Part shown: positions 53,523 through 63,416 of the stretch, piece by piece | Numbering within the stretch: the stretch's first letter is position 1 | How the letters are laid out: each line of letters opens with the position of its first letter | Source of the DNA: an uncultured Porphyromonadaceae bacterium | GTDB taxonomy: Bacteria > Bacteroidota > Bacteroidia > Bacteroidales > Barnesiellaceae_A | Reading direction: 5' to 3' | DNA length: 64,000 nucleotides | NCBI GenBank assembly: GCA_900538705.1 | Contig: UPZG01000002.1 | Location: 1 to 64,000, forward strand | The notes under the pieces: generated by a model | Told to the model about the DNA's origin: nothing | Database searches by the model: none | What the model saw: only the letters and a program-made list of their open reading frames with translations | Position numbers and translations under genes: made by a program

Positions 53523-54533
53523 ATGATGAACAAGATTCTACCTATTATCGCACTCGCAGGGTGCTTCTCTCTTGCCCAGGCCGAAGACGTCGTTCTCGAC
53601 CTCTCACAACCCACAACGTCTATCGAATATAACGATAATGACGTATGGACAAATGTCTACACCGATGGCGATATCACCTCTCAAGGATTTGTATTCTCAC
53701 ACGACGTACCTTATGCCGGTACAGAGTATTACGAAGGTTTTATCGTAAGCCGCAGTAATGACAATGCCAACCACACTCCCGACTGGATGGCCAACCAATG
53801 GGGTTGCATGGCTCAAGGTGGTGCCGACGAAAACGGCAATACGGTCGCCGGAAAACCTTACCTCATCAACTATTACAGCTCCTACTCTGCCAATCAGTAC
53901 GGGAGCAGCTCCATCTCTCGTAGCGACAATAGCGCCTTCTCTCCCAAAGGTTGCTATGTTTGCAATCACCCGTGGACTTATTACGACTGCACTGTAGGCG
54001 AAGGTGTTGCATCGCCCCTGAAAGACGGTGGTTACTGTAAAATCACTTTCCATGGCTACATGGGCGGCGTTGAGACCAACTCTGTCGACTGCTACCTCGC
54101 CTCGCGTCAGGCTGTCGACATCAACGGCGACGGCATTCTCGACAGCGAAGACAACTTCACCCTCTCGCAATGGGCATGGTGCGACTTATCGGAGCTCGGC
54201 GAAGTAGAAGTCATCTCCATCTCCATGGAATCGACCGACGTAGGCGATTATGGCATGAACACTGCTGCATACGTCTGCTTAGATGGTCTACAAGCCGATT
54301 GTACTGCCGCAACGCACGCTGTACAACGCGATGCCAACCGTGTATTTGCTACAGGCAAGCAACTGTTCTTGCAGCTGCAAGAAGCACAACAAATCGCCAT
54401 TTGCAACATAGCCGGCACCACGGTATGGTCGGGACAACTTGCTGAAGGAAGTCACTCACTCAACTTCGCAACCTTACCGGCAGGTATCTACATCGTACGC
54501 CACAACAGCGGTTGCACCAAAATAATACTCTGA
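53523..54533 (+). CDS. Secreted DUF4465-like protein with Por-type C-terminal domain
   Basis: 336 residues (start ATGATG, either Met). The signal peptide is MNKILPIIALAGCFSLAQA. The body follows the DUF4465 pattern: TSQGFVFSHDVPYAGTEYYE, NQWGCMAQGG, CYVCNHPWTYYDC, ITFHGYMGG. An EF-hand-like loop, DINGDGILDSED, may bind calcium. The last ~70 residues (FATGKQLFLQLQEAQQIAIC, LPAGIYIVRHNSGCTKIIL) resemble a type-A sorting domain for type IX secretion. Whether T9SS is present cannot be judged here. Confidence 0.78.
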   Translation: MMNKILPIIALAGCFSLAQAEDVVLDLSQPTTSIEYNDNDVWTNVYTDGDITSQGFVFSHDVPYAGTEYYEGFIVSRSNDNANHTPDWMANQWGCMAQGGADENGNTVAGKPYLINYYSSYSANQYGSSSISRSDNSAFSPKGCYVCNHPWTYYDCTVGEGVASPLKDGGYCKITFHGYMGGVETNSVDCYLASRQAVDINGDGILDSEDNFTLSQWAWCDLSELGEVEVISISMESTDVGDYGMNTAAYVCLDGLQADCTAATHAVQRDANRVFATGKQLFLQLQEAQQIAICNIAGTTVWSGQLAEGSHSLNFATLPAGIYIVRHNSGCTKIIL

Positions 54534-54552
54534 TTATTCGTTCCCTCACCCT

Positions 54553-56031
54553 ATGCTAAGAGTTCGCCTCGCCATATTGCTGCTTTGTACTACCCTCATG
54601 GCTGCACATGCCGACACGCTGCCCAAATACGAAATGCGTGCCGTATGGCTCACTACCAATTGGGGGCTCGACTGGCCTTCGGCTCCTGCTCGCAACCCTC
54701 GCGAAGCAGCCCGGCAACAACAAGAACTGCGCAATATGCTCGACGCCCTTGCATATATGGGATTCAACACTATCTTCTTTCAAGCTCGTATCCGAGGTGA
54801 AGTATTCTATCCCTCGGCATACGAGCCTTGGAGTCGTATCGTCAGTGGTACCGCCGGAAAATCACCCGGATACGACCCGCTCGCATTTGTCATCAAAGAA
54901 TGCCACGACCGAGGCATGGAATGCCACGCATGGATGGTTACCATACCGGCCGGAAACGTAAAGCAAGCTGCCAAAATGGGTTCTAAAGCTCTTCCGGCCA
55001 AACATCCCGAGCTCTGCAAAAAACTGAAAGGCAATTGGTATCTCGACCCGGGTAACCCGGGCACATCACACTATATAGCTGCATTGGTTGCCGAGATTGT
55101 CTCCCGCTACGACATCGACGGCATACATCTCGACTACATTCGCTACCCCGACGAAGAGGGTAACTTTCCCGATGCCGACAGCTACCGCCGCTATGCCCCC
55201 GCCGGCATGTCGCGCCATCAGTGGCATATTGCCAACATTTCGCGCATAGTAGCCGCTGTAAGCGATACTGTAGCGGCTCTCAATCCCCATGTCATGGTCA
55301 GTACTGCGCCACTCGGCCGTTACACGTCGCTACCAGGATTGCCTCCTGCTCACTGGTCATGTACCGAAGGAGCGGCACAAGATGCCGTAGCCTGGTTACG
55401 ACAAGGCGACAACGACTTTGTAGCCCCCATGATGTACTATACTGGTGAAAACTTCTTCCCCTATCTTGCCGATTGGGTAGCACGTGCCACGCAAGGTTAC
55501 ATCGTAGCCGGATTGGGAGCCTATCGGCTCGAACGCACCGAGGGCAACTGGGACGTCACCGAGATACAACACCAAATCGCCGCTTCACGACAATATGGAG
55601 CCGCCGGGCAAGCCTTCTTCAGAGCACGTCATCTCCTGCGCTTTCCGGCTCTTGCACTACTGTTGGCAGGCAACTACTATCGTTATCCGGCTCTCGTACC
55701 TCCTCAACCCACCGATAGTTCTAGACTGCAACCGCAGGTAAACTCTGTAACATCGCTCTGTCTCCATCGAGGGGCTCTTTGCGACACCCTCTCGTGGCAA
55801 CCCGCAACTCATGCAGCACGCTATGCCATATATGCCTCAGTCTCCGATTCTATTTGTATCGACGACCCGGCATACCTCATCCACTCATGGGTTACCGACA
55901 CGACAGTCACCCTCGAGGCAGCACGCTATCGCACTTTTGCCGTTACTGCCATAGACAGTACACGCCGTGAAAGCCCGGCCGCCATTATACAGGTACAGCG
56001 ACTACGGAAACTCCCCCATATTTACCAATAA
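54553..56031 (+). CDS. Glycoside hydrolase, GH10-like (YngK/DUF187-type) secreted protein
   Basis: 492 residues. Signal peptide MLRVRLAILLLCTTLMAAHA. The GHL10 domain opens KYEMRAVWLTTNWGLDWPS and contains YMGFNTIFFQARIRGEVFYP, MECHAWMVTIPAG, DPGNPGTSHYIAALVAEIVS, YDIDGIHLDYIRYPD and FVAPMMYYTGENFFPY, a TIM-barrel pattern. The C-terminal ~100 residues look like a fibronectin-III domain (LCDTLSWQPATHAARYAIYA). It probably acts on peptidoglycan-related or dietary glycans; the substrate is unknown. It follows the DUF4465-like gene by 19 bases. Confidence 0.88.
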   Translation: MLRVRLAILLLCTTLMAAHADTLPKYEMRAVWLTTNWGLDWPSAPARNPREAARQQQELRNMLDALAYMGFNTIFFQARIRGEVFYPSAYEPWSRIVSGTAGKSPGYDPLAFVIKECHDRGMECHAWMVTIPAGNVKQAAKMGSKALPAKHPELCKKLKGNWYLDPGNPGTSHYIAALVAEIVSRYDIDGIHLDYIRYPDEEGNFPDADSYRRYAPAGMSRHQWHIANISRIVAAVSDTVAALNPHVMVSTAPLGRYTSLPGLPPAHWSCTEGAAQDAVAWLRQGDNDFVAPMMYYTGENFFPYLADWVARATQGYIVAGLGAYRLERTEGNWDVTEIQHQIAASRQYGAAGQAFFRARHLLRFPALALLLAGNYYRYPALVPPQPTDSSRLQPQVNSVTSLCLHRGALCDTLSWQPATHAARYAIYASVSDSICIDDPAYLIHSWVTDTTVTLEAARYRTFAVTAIDSTRRESPAAIIQVQRLRKLPHIYQ

Positions 56032-56376
56032 CAGTCCCCTTTCGGCTGCAATAAAGCCGCATACCACTTCTCATATCTCTACTTCATCGTTATTCTTTTA
56101 TTCCATCACTCCCTTTCATATATAAACATATAAGCATCCAACATCAAGCCGTCTGCTGACACAACCGGTACTCTTTGTTCACAAACAAATACCACTCTAT
56201 TCTCCCCTCAAATTTCAAGGGGGGCATGACTACCGTCTCTTTTGCACCAATATAGCGAAAGGAAAACATTCCCTTCTATTCACCCTTATCACCACTACAC
56301 AAAAACACAAAAAGAGGCTTGCCCATTGTGAGCAAGCCTCTTTATCAATTAAAAATAACTATTTCTGAAAAACACG
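56032..56376. other. Convergent spacer
   Basis: 345 bases between the converging hydrolase and nifJ genes. Only the terminator at 56311-56343 is recognised. Confidence 0.5.
56311..56343. terminator. Bidirectional terminator between the hydrolase and nifJ
   Basis: AAAGAGGCTTGC (56311-56322) pairs exactly with GCAAGCCTCTTT (56332-56343). A-rich sequence on its left serves as the T-tract for the minus-strand nifJ transcript. Confidence 0.8.
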
Positions 56377-59300
56377 TTATTCTTCGTTCCACTTCTGGTT
56401 GGCAAGGCGTTTGTAGTTGTTATAACGCCATTGAGCGTTCTTCTGTGCAGCAGCAAACAACTCACCGGCCTCAGCAGGATATTGTTTCATAACAGAAGCA
56501 TAGCGTACCTCACCCTTCAAGAAGTCTTGGAACAAGCTCCAATCGGGCTCTTTCGAGTCGAGCATAAACGGATTCTTGCCTTCGGCTTCGAGAGCAGGAT
56601 TGTAACGCCACAAGTGCCAGTAACCACAAGCTACGGCAGCAGCTTCTTCTGCTTGCGATTTACCCATACCCTTCTTCAAGCCATGGTTGATACAAGGAGC
56701 ATAAGCAATAATCAACGACGGACCGGGATATGCTTCAGCCTCACGGATAGCTTTCAGCGTTTGAGCTTGGTCGGCACCCATAGCAACTTGTGCTACATAT
56801 ACATAACCATAGGTAGTAGCCATCAGACCGAGGTCTTTCTTGCGAACACGTTTACCGGCAGCAGCAAATTTAGCAATAGCACCCAGCGGGGTAGCTTTTG
56901 ACGACTGACCGCCCGTGTTAGAGTAAACCTCAGTATCGAGTACAAGAATATTCACATCCTTGCCCGATGCTATTACATGGTCTAAGCCGCCGTAACCTAT
57001 ATCATACGATGCACCATCACCGCCGATAATCCATTGGCTACGTTTTACAAGATAGTGACCCAGTTCGGCAATACGTTTGCACAAATCACAGTCGCAAGCC
57101 TTCACAGCGGGCAGAATCTTCTCGGCAAGAGCCTTAGTAGCTTCTGCATCATCTTTCTTTTCTATCCACTCGGTGAAGAGAGCCTTCAGCTCATCGCTGC
57201 AGCAAGTACAAGATTGAGCCTCTTGCATGAGCGATACAAGGCGTGCACGCATCTTCTCGTTGGCAAGAACCATACCCAAGCCAAACTCGCAGAAGTCTTC
57301 AAACAACGAGTTAGCCCAAGCCGGACCTTGACCCTTCTCATTGGTTGTGTAGGGTGTTGAAGGTACTGAACCAGAGTATATCGACGAACAACCTGTAGCG
57401 TTAGCCACCATTTCGCGGTCGCCATAGAGTTGCGAGATAAGTTTTACATAAGGAGTTTCACCGCAACCCGAGCAAGCACCCGAGAACTCAAACAACGGCG
57501 TTGCAAATTGCGAGTTTTTAGGATTGCTCTTAATGTCTACCAACGATTGTTTGCTCTTCACATTCTTAACGCAGTAGTCCCAGTTGGCAGCTTCGTCGAG
57601 TTCGCCATCCAGGGCAACCATCGTCAAAGCCTTACCCTCTTTGTTACCCGGGCATACATCGGCACAGTTACCGCAGCCCAAGCAGTCCAATACGCTCACT
57701 TGCATTCTGAACTGCATACCTTTCATGGCGGCAGGAACTTTCATCTCTATTGTATCGAAAGTTACACCCTTCATCTCGTTCTCGTCGAGTACAAACGGAC
57801 GGATGCAAGCGTGAGGACATACAAATGCACACTTGTTACATTGTATACAGTTGGCCGAATTCCATGTAGGAACAAACGTTGCCACACCACGTTTCTCATA
57901 CTTCGCTGTACCTTGGTGCCATGTACCATCCTCTATACCTTTGAAGGCCGATACCTTCAACAAGTCGCCGTTTTGAGCATTGATAGGACGTACTACCTCG
58001 TTGATGAATGCGGGGTCGTCGTTAGCAGGTACTTCGTCGGCAGGAAGCGATGCCCATGCCGGATCTACGGTAAGTTGCTTGTATTCGCCACCACGATCTA
58101 CGGCTGCATAGTTCTTGTTCACTACATCCTCGCCCTTCTTACCGTAAGACTTCACAATGAATTTCTTCATCTGCTCTATAGCCAAGTCTACAGGAATTAC
58201 ACCCGTAATACGGAAGAATGCCGATTGCAGAATCGTATTCGTACGGTTACCCAAACCTATCTCTTGTGCAATCTGAGTAGCGTTGATGTAATATACAGTA
58301 ATATGTTTCTCTGCGAAATAACGTTTTACGTTGTTAGGCAAGTGTTTGGCAAGCTCTTCGCCCTCCCATACAGTATTCAGCAAGAAAGTACCGTTTTCAC
58401 GCAGACCACGTGTAACGTCATACATATGCAGATAAGCCTGTACGTGGCATGCTACGAAGTTAGGCGTATTTACCAGGTAGGTCGAACGGATAGGACGATC
58501 GCCGAAACGGAGGTGCGAGCAAGTAAAGCCACCCGATTTTTTCGAGTCATAAGCGAAGTATGCCTGGCAATATTTATCGGTATTTTCACCGATGATTTTT
58601 ACAGAGTTCTTGTTAGCACCTACAGTACCGTCGGCACCCAAACCATAGAACTTAGCCTCGAACATACCCTCGTCGCCTATGGCAATCTCCTCTTTCGGAG
58701 GCAGTGACGTAAACGTAACGTCATCGATGATACCCAAAGTAAAGTGATCTTTAGGCTCGGGCAAAGCAAGGTTCTCATATACCGAGAGGATTTGGGCAGG
58801 TGTAGTATCTTTCGAGCCCAATCCATAACGACCACCTACAATAAGCGGAGCATTCTCCTTACCATAGAAGCAGTCTACAACATCGAGATACAACGGCTCG
58901 CCATTAGCACCCGGCTCTTTTGTACGGTCCATAACAGCAATACGCTTAGCTGTAGCAGGAACAGCAGCCAAGAAGTGCTTAGCCGAGAACGGACGGTACA
59001 GATGCACTGCAACGAGACCTACCTTTTCACCTTTGGCAGTCAGGTAGTCTATTGTTTCGCGGATAGCCTCTGTTACCGAGCCCATAGCTATGATGACACG
59101 CTCTGCGTCGGGAGCACCATAATAGTCGAACAAGCCATATTTACGACCGGTTATTTCCGAAATCTTGTTCATGTAGTCCTCTACGATAGCCGGAACAGCA
59201 TCATAGTAACGGTTTGAAGACTCACGGTGTTGGAAGAAATGGTCGGGGTTCTCGGCCATACCACGAGCCACAGGAGCTTCAGGAGTAAGAGCACGACGAC

Positions 59301-59916
59301 GGAAGTCGGCAAGAGCCTCTTGGTCGATAAGCGGAGCCAAGTCGTCGTTTTCAAGCATCTCTATTTTCTGTATTTCGTGCGATGTACGGAAACCGTCGAA
59401 GAAGTTTACAAACGGTACGCGCGATTTTATCGTCGACAAGTGAGCCACACCGGCAAGGTCCATAACCTCTTGTACCGAACCCTCGACAAGCATGGCGAAA
59501 CCTGTTTGGCGAGTTGACATCACATCTTGGTGGTCACCAAAAATACACAATGCATGAGAAGCCAACGTACGAGCCGATACGTGGAATACACAAGGCAACA
59601 GCTCGCCTGCTATCTTATACATATTAGGTATCATCAGCAACAAGCCTTGCGATGCTGTGTAGGTCGTCGTCAATGCTCCGGCCTGCAACGAGCCATGCAC
59701 AGCGCCGGCAGCACCGGCCTCCGATTGCATCTCTTGTACCAATACTGTCTCGCCGAAAATGTTCTTGCGCCCTGCGGCAGCCCATTCATCGACATACTCA
59801 GCCATCGTCGACGACGGCGTGATGGGATAGATTGCAGCTACCTCAGAAAACATATACGAGATATGCGCAGCAGCTTGGTTACCATCACATGTTAAAAATT
59901 TCTTTTGTTTACTCAT
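56377..59916 (-). CDS. nifJ: Pyruvate:ferredoxin (flavodoxin) oxidoreductase
   Basis: 1179 residues, the single-chain homodimeric type. It oxidises pyruvate to acetyl-CoA and CO2 and reduces ferredoxin. Domain order: the N-terminal substrate-binding domain (ITPSSTMAEYVDEWAAAGRK), the gamma domain (GLGADGTVGANKNSVKIIG), the two-cluster ferredoxin domain with CIQCNKCAFVCPHAC (~690) and CLGCGNCADVCPG (~745), and the TPP domain with CSGCGETPYVKLISQLYG, GDGASYDIGYGGLDHV (~967) and YSNTGGQSSKATP. All cluster cysteines are present. Its promoter overlaps the 3' end of the upstream ATPase gene. Confidence 0.99.
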   Translation of the reverse strand: MSKQKKFLTCDGNQAAAHISYMFSEVAAIYPITPSSTMAEYVDEWAAAGRKNIFGETVLVQEMQSEAGAAGAVHGSLQAGALTTTYTASQGLLLMIPNMYKIAGELLPCVFHVSARTLASHALCIFGDHQDVMSTRQTGFAMLVEGSVQEVMDLAGVAHLSTIKSRVPFVNFFDGFRTSHEIQKIEMLENDDLAPLIDQEALADFRRRALTPEAPVARGMAENPDHFFQHRESSNRYYDAVPAIVEDYMNKISEITGRKYGLFDYYGAPDAERVIIAMGSVTEAIRETIDYLTAKGEKVGLVAVHLYRPFSAKHFLAAVPATAKRIAVMDRTKEPGANGEPLYLDVVDCFYGKENAPLIVGGRYGLGSKDTTPAQILSVYENLALPEPKDHFTLGIIDDVTFTSLPPKEEIAIGDEGMFEAKFYGLGADGTVGANKNSVKIIGENTDKYCQAYFAYDSKKSGGFTCSHLRFGDRPIRSTYLVNTPNFVACHVQAYLHMYDVTRGLRENGTFLLNTVWEGEELAKHLPNNVKRYFAEKHITVYYINATQIAQEIGLGNRTNTILQSAFFRITGVIPVDLAIEQMKKFIVKSYGKKGEDVVNKNYAAVDRGGEYKQLTVDPAWASLPADEVPANDDPAFINEVVRPINAQNGDLLKVSAFKGIEDGTWHQGTAKYEKRGVATFVPTWNSANCIQCNKCAFVCPHACIRPFVLDENEMKGVTFDTIEMKVPAAMKGMQFRMQVSVLDCLGCGNCADVCPGNKEGKALTMVALDGELDEAANWDYCVKNVKSKQSLVDIKSNPKNSQFATPLFEFSGACSGCGETPYVKLISQLYGDREMVANATGCSSIYSGSVPSTPYTTNEKGQGPAWANSLFEDFCEFGLGMVLANEKMRARLVSLMQEAQSCTCCSDELKALFTEWIEKKDDAEATKALAEKILPAVKACDCDLCKRIAELGHYLVKRSQWIIGGDGASYDIGYGGLDHVIASGKDVNILVLDTEVYSNTGGQSSKATPLGAIAKFAAAGKRVRKKDLGLMATTYGYVYVAQVAMGADQAQTLKAIREAEAYPGPSLIIAYAPCINHGLKKGMGKSQAEEAAAVACGYWHLWRYNPALEAEGKNPFMLDSKEPDWSLFQDFLKGEVRYASVMKQYPAEAGELFAAAQKNAQWRYNNYKRLANQKWNEE

Positions 59917-59973
59917 TTTCCAAAGTATATATTAGGTTTCAAATGATTTGCTTTTTTCTATAGCGCACTTCGG

Positions 59974-60004
59974 CAAAATTAATATAAAAAGCCGAACAAC
60001 CAAA
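59974..60004 (-). promoter_or_regulatory. nifJ promoter inside the ATPase 3' end
   Basis: On the minus strand: TTTG (60004-60001), a 19-base spacer, and TAATTTTG (59981-59974). The box overlaps the stop codon of the AAA_14-type gene. Confidence 0.75.
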
Positions 60005-61160
60005 GAGGTATCACATTATCGCCACCCATGCGCAAGTTGTCCATGGCATAATAAATATCGCTGCCCATGCGCGACTTGCCGCGATTGGAAATGACCCTAA
60101 ACGGATACTGCCCGTCTACAATAAAACGTACACTGTTTGCGCCCAAATTCAATCTGTGCGACTGGTGTAACATATTATAGAAAAACGTTTCGCACACGGC
60201 TTGTCGGTCGGCCGCCACTGTGCGATTGCTATATATAAGGTTTGTATTGTGCATATACACCATACCCGGCTTCTGCGGATGATACTCACCCTCTTTATAT
60301 AATGTATTTATAAGACGGGCATCCTTAAAGCACTTTATGTAGTTCATCACCGTGGCACGCGATATTTGTGTCTCTTGGCTCAGCTTGCTCACATTTACCG
60401 CACCTGGTACCTGTGTCGAAATAAGATACAGCAATCGTCGCATCTTGGGTAAATACGACAATTCTATCTGCTTTATCAGCAAGATATCTATCTCAAGCAT
60501 CAGGTTGATGGTCTTGATAAGGTTTTCTGAGAAATTGCTTTTCTCCAAGAAAAACGGATAATAACCGTGATGCAAGTAAGCATCGAAATATTCCAGCGGA
60601 TTGACACGACCCGTAATACCACGAGCTATCACGCCATGGTCCGACAATATCTCACTCAACGTATACGGACGGAACGATAGCCCCGACATCATATTCAGAT
60701 ACTCTCTGAACGAGAAGCCCCGCAAGTTATACGAAGCGGCAACCCCATCCAGCACGGGATTTTCCTCTTTCAGTCGCATCACTGTCGACCCCGTAAAGAT
60801 TATCTGCAACTCGGGCATCGTATCGTAACAGCGACGCAATGCCTCGCTCCATTCAGGATACTTGAATATTTGATCTACCAACAACGTGCGTCCACCCTGT
60901 TCATAAAACCGAGAGGCAAACTCCTCCAACGTATGGTCGGTAAAATACAAATTATTCAGATTTATGTACAAGCAACTCTTGTCGCGCGACCCAAAGTGCT
61001 CGCGCGCGTATTGCAACAAAAACGTCGTTTTACCTACACCCCGACTGCCCTTGATACCTATCAAGCGGTCGTCAGTGTTTATCTCACGCATCAACTCGCG
61101 GCGCACCGGCATTCCCAAGTGCTCCACCAAATAGCTATGTGTCCTGTAAAACGGTTCCAA
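59979..61160 (-). CDS. AAA_14/DUF4143-like ATPase with altered Walker B
   Basis: 393 residues. Walker A GSRGVGKTTFLLQ (residues 38-50) is intact. The Walker B segment is RTLLVDQIFKYPEWSEALRR; in this family the residue after the Asp (D96) is normally Glu, and here it is Gln97. Sensor-like IIFTGSTVMRL follows. The C-terminal half has a winged-helix-like part (LSQETQISRATVMNYIKCF) and a nuclease-like tail, here without a clear catalytic set. These P-loop proteins are common, diverse and of unknown function, often mobile or strain-specific. It is single; the next gene upstream is more than 700 bases away on the other strand. A -7 box (TATCTTTG) sits at 61278-61271 on the minus strand. Confidence 0.87.
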   Translation of the reverse strand: MEPFYRTHSYLVEHLGMPVRRELMREINTDDRLIGIKGSRGVGKTTFLLQYAREHFGSRDKSCLYINLNNLYFTDHTLEEFASRFYEQGGRTLLVDQIFKYPEWSEALRRCYDTMPELQIIFTGSTVMRLKEENPVLDGVAASYNLRGFSFREYLNMMSGLSFRPYTLSEILSDHGVIARGITGRVNPLEYFDAYLHHGYYPFFLEKSNFSENLIKTINLMLEIDILLIKQIELSYLPKMRRLLYLISTQVPGAVNVSKLSQETQISRATVMNYIKCFKDARLINTLYKEGEYHPQKPGMVYMHNTNLIYSNRTVAADRQAVCETFFYNMLHQSHRLNLGANSVRFIVDGQYPFRVISNRGKSRMGSDIYYAMDNLRMGGDNVIPLWLFGFLY

Positions 61161-61869
61161 CTTCTTTGCTTTTAATAATGTTTGTTTCCTAATTTATAGA
61201 AACCGATGTGCTGGGCATTACATGTCACAACCCCAGGGGCTATGGCAACTTCTATATTACTTAGCCTATGCAAAGATACACATACCACCGTCATTTTTGC
61301 TAACCTCACATTACAAAATAATGTACAATAAGCACATGTTTTACTTTTTTAACAACCAAGATTCACAATTCTCATCGTGCGATACACAAAAAATACATCA
61401 AAATAATCGAGCGTTCGGTCTCTTCACAAACCTCATAATACAATAATGGCTACAATGCAATTTTTACGACATCACATTCCTCGTCGGCAGCGTTGAGCAT
61501 TTGCCACCTCATCAACCCACCTGACAACCCATCGTTCCAATCTACACACATACACTCCCCAAGCTCTTACTTACTCTATTTTCTTTCTCGTACACACCAT
61601 GTATGCAATAATACCACCTATGCTACATGCCCCACTATCACACCTTTGGATCTTCTTTTCACGCCCTTACACACATTCCACAAACAGATTCGGCAGCAAA
61701 TAATATTTTTTATGTTTTACAACATAAGTCTAAAAATTACACCTATATGACTAAAAAATACACAAACATTTGCAGTATTCATACGATATTTGCATCGGTT
61801 ACAGAAGCCTCAAAACCTTCATACCACAATGATGAAACATTAAAGTTACAAACTTAAATTTTATATCAC
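61161..61869. other. Long divergent spacer, no gene recognised
   Basis: About 700 bases. Apart from the minus-strand -7 box at 61271-61278, I see no promoter with correct spacing, no hairpin of note and no credible ORF (the longest frames are Thr/His/Pro-rich shadows). GATATTTG at 61785-61792 is the nearest -7-like sequence to the secreted-protein gene. Confidence 0.45.
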
Positions 61870-63120
61870 ATGAAAAAAACATTACTTTTTGCAGCCCTCG
61901 CAGCACTGACTACAGGTGCTATGGCTCAAACTTGGAACTTCAGCGAGTTCGCGTTGGCTACATTCTCTGAAACAACCGAAATCAATGGTTTTAAAATCTA
62001 CGCCAACAGCGACTATACCGTAGTTATCGACGCTAACAGCAAAACAGTAGACGGAGTAAGCTATACACAACGTATCAAATCGGGTGGTTCTTCACAACTC
62101 GACTCTCTAACAAACGCTCCTCTTGCTCGCGTATACGAATTCCCCGTTTCTGGTCCTGGTACAGTTGAGTATGTTATGACCTCTTCTTCTAGCACCGGTA
62201 CAGGTCGTTTCGCAAACTTCGTTGTTAATGGTGATACCATTTCTAAACAAGAAGCTCCTGTAAAAGGTGAGCTCTCAGCTACAGGTGTTGAGAAATATTC
62301 ATTCGAGTATACCGGTGAAGCCGGCACAATGCAAATCGTATTCACCGGTGGTGGTGGTGTCAACATGTACATGGTTAGCTATACCGCTGGTGAAGGTGGT
62401 GGCGAAACTCCTGACACTCCTGATACTCCCGACCAACCTGGTGAAGGATGGGTATTCGATGCAGCATCTCTCGCAGTTCAAGCTTATAGCGAAGATGTAG
62501 TAAGCGGTATCTACACATTCCTCTGCAACGGTAAAACTTGGGAAGTTGATGCTAACACAGCTCGCTTTGCAAACGACTCTACCATTCAATACACACAACG
62601 TATCAAAGCCAAGAGCAAAAGCAACACTATCAGCATAGCTTGCCCCGAAGCAGGTACTCTCACATTTGGTGTTCGCTCAGGTAGCAACAGCGACGTTACC
62701 CGTACATTGGTAGCAACTCAAAACGGAGCAGAACTCTACAACCAACTCGTACTTGAGTCTGATACTCTCGTGCACGGTGAAGGTGCTCCCAGAGCATACC
62801 TCACACACGAAGTAGCTGTTCCCACTGCCGGTGAAGTAACCGTTACAATGCCTACCGGAAACCTCAACTACTACTTCATCTCATTCTCAAATGGTCAAAG
62901 TGGTGTACAACAAGTTCTCGACCTCGGTAAGCTCTTCATGAGTGGTAATGTAGTTATAGCCGACGGTGCTGCCCGCCTCTATGTTTACGACATCGTAGGT
63001 AAGCTCGTTGCAACAGCCAACGCTTCTGAGTTAGACCTCAACCGCGTATCTCGTGGCATCTACATCATCAAAGCCGTTTACGCTGATGGTCGCACTCAGA
63101 CACTCAAAGTTCGTCGATAA
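61870..63120 (+). CDS. Secreted two-repeat protein with Por-type C-terminal domain
   Basis: 416 residues. Signal peptide MKKTLLFAALAALTTGAMA. Two related beta domains: residues ~21-170 (TWNFSEFALATFSETTEING, YTQRIKSGGSS, NMYMVSYTAG) and ~195-345 (GWVFDAASLAVQAYSEDVVS, YTQRIKAKSKS, NYYFISFSNG). They are joined by a Thr-Pro-Asp linker (TPDTPDTPDQPGE). The last ~65 residues (LYVYDIVGKLVATANA, LNRVSRGIYIIKAVYADG, TLKVRR) match a type-A secretion/sorting domain. Codon use is more T-ending than in neighbours, which may mean high expression. Function unknown; surface glycan binding is possible. Confidence 0.8.
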   Translation: MKKTLLFAALAALTTGAMAQTWNFSEFALATFSETTEINGFKIYANSDYTVVIDANSKTVDGVSYTQRIKSGGSSQLDSLTNAPLARVYEFPVSGPGTVEYVMTSSSSTGTGRFANFVVNGDTISKQEAPVKGELSATGVEKYSFEYTGEAGTMQIVFTGGGGVNMYMVSYTAGEGGGETPDTPDTPDQPGEGWVFDAASLAVQAYSEDVVSGIYTFLCNGKTWEVDANTARFANDSTIQYTQRIKAKSKSNTISIACPEAGTLTFGVRSGSNSDVTRTLVATQNGAELYNQLVLESDTLVHGEGAPRAYLTHEVAVPTAGEVTVTMPTGNLNYYFISFSNGQSGVQQVLDLGKLFMSGNVVIADGAARLYVYDIVGKLVATANASELDLNRVSRGIYIIKAVYADGRTQTLKVRR

Positions 63121-63152
63121 GCGGACACATCTCCATACAATTATAATTTCGG

Positions 63153-63185
63153 AACTGCCTTGCCCCAAGCAAGGCAGTTTTTTTT
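63153..63185 (+). terminator. Strong intrinsic terminator of the secreted-protein gene
   Basis: AACTGCCTTGC (63153-63163) pairs exactly with GCAAGGCAGTT (63169-63179), followed by a run of T to 63185. Confidence 0.92.
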
Positions 63186-63347
63186 ATTCCTTATATAACT
63201 AAATAAATACATAGCTGTAATCGAGTTTTTTCATACCCACATACCTCTACGCTTCATTTCCCTCTACTCAGACAAAAGCGACAGCCACACTACTCGCGAG
63301 AACGACAAAAAGCAACATAATTTGTTCCTAATTGCCCCCGATTATAC

Positions 63348-63355
63348 TATATTTG
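63348..63355 (+). promoter_or_regulatory. -7 box of ispD
   Basis: TATATTTG, full TAnnTTTG match, 61 bases before the ATG. The nearest TTTG (63321-63324) has a 23-base spacer, slightly long. Confidence 0.6.
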
Positions 63356-63416
63356 CACAAAGGAAAGCGGTTCGTAGCACTACCGTTTCTATACCGAAAA
63401 TTAAGTTGCAACCAAC

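Larger units (their letters stand above)
63121..63416. other. Spacer between secreted protein and ispD
   Basis: 296 bases with the terminator at 63153-63185 and the ispD promoter at 63322-63355. Nothing else is recognised. Confidence 0.5.

Noticed and set aside
57430..58707. 425-codon antisense frame inside nifJ
   Set aside because: Composition (Arg, Tyr, Val, Thr rich, no domain) is that of a shadow frame of the highly conserved nifJ coding strand.
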